Assembly (NCBI RefSeq): GCF_018131005.1
Contig: NZ_JAFCJK010000002.1
Span: 496,001-560,000 of the forward strand
DNA: 64,000 nucleotides
DNA from: Bradyrhizobium lablabi
Lineage (GTDB): Bacteria > Pseudomonadota > Alphaproteobacteria > Rhizobiales > Xanthobacteraceae
Direction: 5' to 3'
Shown here: piece after piece, positions 61,774-64,000 of the stretch
Layout of the letters: every line of letters starts with the position of its first letter
Position numbering within the stretch: position 1 is the stretch's first letter
Position numbers and translations under genes: made by a program
The notes under the pieces: model-generated
The model's database searches: none
What the model was told of the DNA's origin: nothing
The model's input: only the letters and a program-made list of their open reading frames with translations

Positions 61774-62682
61774 ATGAAGACGAGGTTCGACATGTTGGAT
61801 GAGGGGGCGAGCTTCGTCTGGTACGAACTTTTAGCCACGGACGTGGCTGAGGCCAGCGCTTTTTACGGCAGCATACTCGGGTGGGAGACGAAGGATGCGT
61901 CCACGCCCGAACTTCCGTACAGCTTGTTCATTTCAGGCGACCTTCCCAGAAGCGGTTTGATGGAGCTGCCGGAAGAGGGGAGGCGCCAGGGCGCGACACC
62001 GAGATGGATCGGCTATGTCGGCGTCAGCGATCTCGACGCAACCGTCGACCGGATTCAAAAACTTGGCGGTGCCATCTATGTGCCGCCGACGAGCACCAAC
62101 ATTGGCCGCATCTCCATCGTTGCCGATCCACAACGAGCGACGCTTGGATTGGTAAATGGTTTGAGCATCGCTGCGCTTTCGATCGCTGACCTCGACGCGT
62201 TCTGGCGTGTCGGCTGGCATGAATTGCTCGCCGCGGATTGGCGAAAGGCCTTTCGGTTCTACAGTGAAGTTTTCGGCTGGAAACAAGCTGCGGAGGATCT
62301 CGCTTCGGTCGAACCCTATCAGTTGTTCTCGGCCGGCGGGCAGACCGCAGGTGGAATCTTCAACAAGCGGCCGCTCGAGCCGATCCCGTTCTGGCTCTAC
62401 TACTTCAATGTTGACGACGTCGACGCGGCCATTGATCGGGTGAAGATCGGCGGCGGACAAATCTACGAGGGGCCGCTGGGGCTGCCGGACGGCAGCTGGA
62501 TCGTCCGTTGCTTCGACCCGCAGGGCGCCACGTTTGCCCTCCAGGGACCGCGAAGTCAGGACGGCTTAGCAAAGGCGCCAGCCGTCGAATATCGCTGGAC
62601 CGCCAACTGGGAGGGGTTCTCGTCGAAGGGCAGATGGCGCAACGACCAACCGGGTGGCAAAGGCCGGACACCGGGCAAGTGA
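61774..62682 (+). CDS. two-domain VOC/glyoxalase-family protein
   Basis: 302 residues. Two VOC domains: residues about 10-130 (FVWYELLATDVAEASAFYGS ...) and about 145-265 (VGWHELLAADWRKAFRFYSE...FYSEVFGWKQ), each with the WxE/HELL-type start of the VOC superfamily. Substrate unknown. Divergent from the TOMM precursor gene; it could serve self-protection, but that is speculation. Confidence 0.85.
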   Translation: MKTRFDMLDEGASFVWYELLATDVAEASAFYGSILGWETKDASTPELPYSLFISGDLPRSGLMELPEEGRRQGATPRWIGYVGVSDLDATVDRIQKLGGAIYVPPTSTNIGRISIVADPQRATLGLVNGLSIAALSIADLDAFWRVGWHELLAADWRKAFRFYSEVFGWKQAAEDLASVEPYQLFSAGGQTAGGIFNKRPLEPIPFWLYYFNVDDVDAAIDRVKIGGGQIYEGPLGLPDGSWIVRCFDPQGATFALQGPRSQDGLAKAPAVEYRWTANWEGFSSKGRWRNDQPGGKGRTPGK

Positions 62683-62692
62683 GGCAAGACGG

Positions 62693-63838
62693 TCAGGCCG
62701 GCTTCGGCGCCGGCGGCTTGACTGGCTTATCCTGCCGCTTCGACCAGGAGATGTAGTAGGCCACGATCGTCATGATCGCGATGCCGGAGATACTGACGAA
62801 GATCTGCGCAAACAGCGAGCCCGAGCTCATCGACAGCTCGAAATGACCGACGAAGGACAGGAATACGCCGACGCAGAACACGGCGAGCGACTGCTGGCCG
62901 CAGACGATCACCGGATCGAATATCCGCCACTCCAGCGCGGGCCAGTCCTTCGGGATGAAGCGGATCACCAGGATCACGATTACCACGAAGTGCAGGAAGC
63001 GATAGGGCGCGAGATTGGTCTTGTCGTTCGGATTGAAGGCCGAATAGAGCCACTGCGGAAACATCGCGCCGAAGTCGGGGAAGCGTCCGGCCATGGTCAT
63101 GACCAGCGCGAAGATCATGTAGGCGATGCAGAAATAGAGGGTGTAGGGCGAGTTGATGAGCTCCATGTTCTTGCGCGCGCCGCCGAGTGCGCACCAGGCG
63201 CCGAACACGAACAGCACTTGCCAGGCGAACGGATTGAAGTACCAGGTTCCGGCCGGGTAGGCCGGCAGGTTCCAGCCGAACTGCCGCGAAACCAGCCACA
63301 GCGCGATCGAGACCGCCATGGTCCAGTTCGGCTGCCGCAGCATGAACCACAGCACCGGCGGGAAGAGCCCCATCAGCACGATGTAAAGCGGTAGCACGTC
63401 GAGATTGACCGGCTTGAATTTCAGGAGCAGCCCCTGCCGCAGCGTCTCGGTCGCGTTGTCGACGAGGCCTGCGACGTTGAACTCGTTGATCATCTCGGAA
63501 TCGCCGAAGCGCAGCGCCAGGTAGCTGATCGAGGCGATATAGATCACGAACAGAATGATGTGGGCGACGTAGAGCTGCCAGACGCGCTTGGTCAACCGCG
63601 TGGCACCGACGATGAAGCCGCGCTCGAGCATCATGCGGGCGTAGACGAAGGAGGCAGTATAGCCGGAGATGAAGACGAACAAGTCGGCGGCGTCGCTGAA
63701 CCCGTAATTCCGCGTCGTGATCCAGTTCACGATATTGTCGGGAATGTGATCGAGGTAGATCGCCCAGTTGGCGACTCCGCGGAACAGGTCCAGCCGGAGG
63801 TCGCGTCCTTTTTCGGGGAGTGTGGCGTGGATTTCCAT
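62693..63838 (-). CDS. OpgC-like membrane acyltransferase
   Basis: 381 residues from the ATG at 63838. About ten transmembrane helices. OpgC family start RDLRLDLFRGVANWAIYLDH, then SDAADLFVFISGYTASFVYA and HFVVIVILVIRFIPKDWPAL. OpgC succinylates periplasmic cyclic glucans; in Bradyrhizobium related proteins modify glucans or other glycans. The longer frame to 63916 adds only a leader without family match. It runs to the end of the window with no downstream gene. Confidence 0.88.
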   Translation of the reverse strand: MEIHATLPEKGRDLRLDLFRGVANWAIYLDHIPDNIVNWITTRNYGFSDAADLFVFISGYTASFVYARMMLERGFIVGATRLTKRVWQLYVAHIILFVIYIASISYLALRFGDSEMINEFNVAGLVDNATETLRQGLLLKFKPVNLDVLPLYIVLMGLFPPVLWFMLRQPNWTMAVSIALWLVSRQFGWNLPAYPAGTWYFNPFAWQVLFVFGAWCALGGARKNMELINSPYTLYFCIAYMIFALVMTMAGRFPDFGAMFPQWLYSAFNPNDKTNLAPYRFLHFVVIVILVIRFIPKDWPALEWRIFDPVIVCGQQSLAVFCVGVFLSFVGHFELSMSSGSLFAQIFVSISGIAIMTIVAYYISWSKRQDKPVKPPAPKPA

Positions 63839-64000
63839 GGCAAAGCCGCTTCGAGGTGAATGCTTTTCTGGGGCCGCGCCGCCGGCCGCGGCAATCACCA
63901 CGGCCAAGATTGTCACAGCGCGGTAGAATGACTATACCGATCCGACGAGGGTAACCTCCGAGCGTAGGGAATCACCGATCAAATCCTTGAACGGTGTCTC

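Overview
The window looks like chromosomal DNA of a Bradyrhizobium-type alphaproteobacterium (Nitrobacteraceae, Rhizobiales). The reasons are high G+C, dispersed palindromic repeats of the Rhizobiales type, a DUF3551 protein, several class III cyclases fused to TolB-like/TPR modules, an OpgC-type acyltransferase, and many tiny membrane or secreted proteins behind strong ribosome binding sites. This assignment is recognition from memory, not a database search.

0-10 kb: a CMD-family protein and a cupin, a DUF805 protein, and elongation factor P divergent from its modification enzymes epmA-epmB (lysyl-ligase and radical-SAM lysine aminomutase). Then come a DAHP synthase, a PrsW-like membrane protease and a DUF2061 protein. 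The DAHP synthase is preceded by a complete-looking ribosome-mediated attenuator: a near-leaderless 26-codon leader peptide with a Tyr-Phe-Trp-Tyr-Phe-Gly-Tyr run, a perfect 8-bp antiterminator and an intrinsic terminator. A repeat-filled gap follows.

10-20 kb: a LuxR-type regulator with an atypical receiver, three exported Asn-Gly repeat proteins, and a MacA/MacB-like exporter split into adaptor, ATPase and permease, all on one strand. This looks like a dedicated export locus of unknown product. Next are a 35-residue exported peptide, a translationally coupled pair (HEAGH zinc peptidase plus D-Ala-D-Ala-ligase-like ATP-grasp enzyme), and a PIN-like protein with an unrecognised C-terminal domain.

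20-42 kb: an MmgE/PrpD protein and an amidohydrolase, then tRNA-Glu followed by a frameshifted integrase remnant, which marks an old insertion site. Four class III adenylate/guanylate cyclase homologues follow, one with a clean internal deletion, interleaved with three decayed serine-recombinase tails. A catabolic cluster (TetR, SDR, saccharopine-dehydrogenase-like, acyl-CoA ligase) has twin 14-bp palindromic operators in its divergent promoter region. A second SDR and a PCMT-like methyltransferase come after it.

42-56 kb: small secreted proteins, PilZ, a YeeE/YedE sulfur transporter, an AraC regulator, a DcaP-like porin, GST, glyoxalase I, a GrlR-family protein, Sir2 deacylase, a two-domain cold-shock protein, DUF192, tRNA-Pro and a structured non-coding RNA candidate with its own terminator.

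56-64 kb: a cyclase-family hydrolase, then a thiazole/oxazole-modified microcin (TOMM) cluster on the minus strand: a Cys-rich precursor with 14 core cysteines, a fused cyclodehydratase (leader-binding plus YcaO) and a SagB-type dehydrogenase. A two-domain VOC protein and an OpgC-like acyltransferase end the window.
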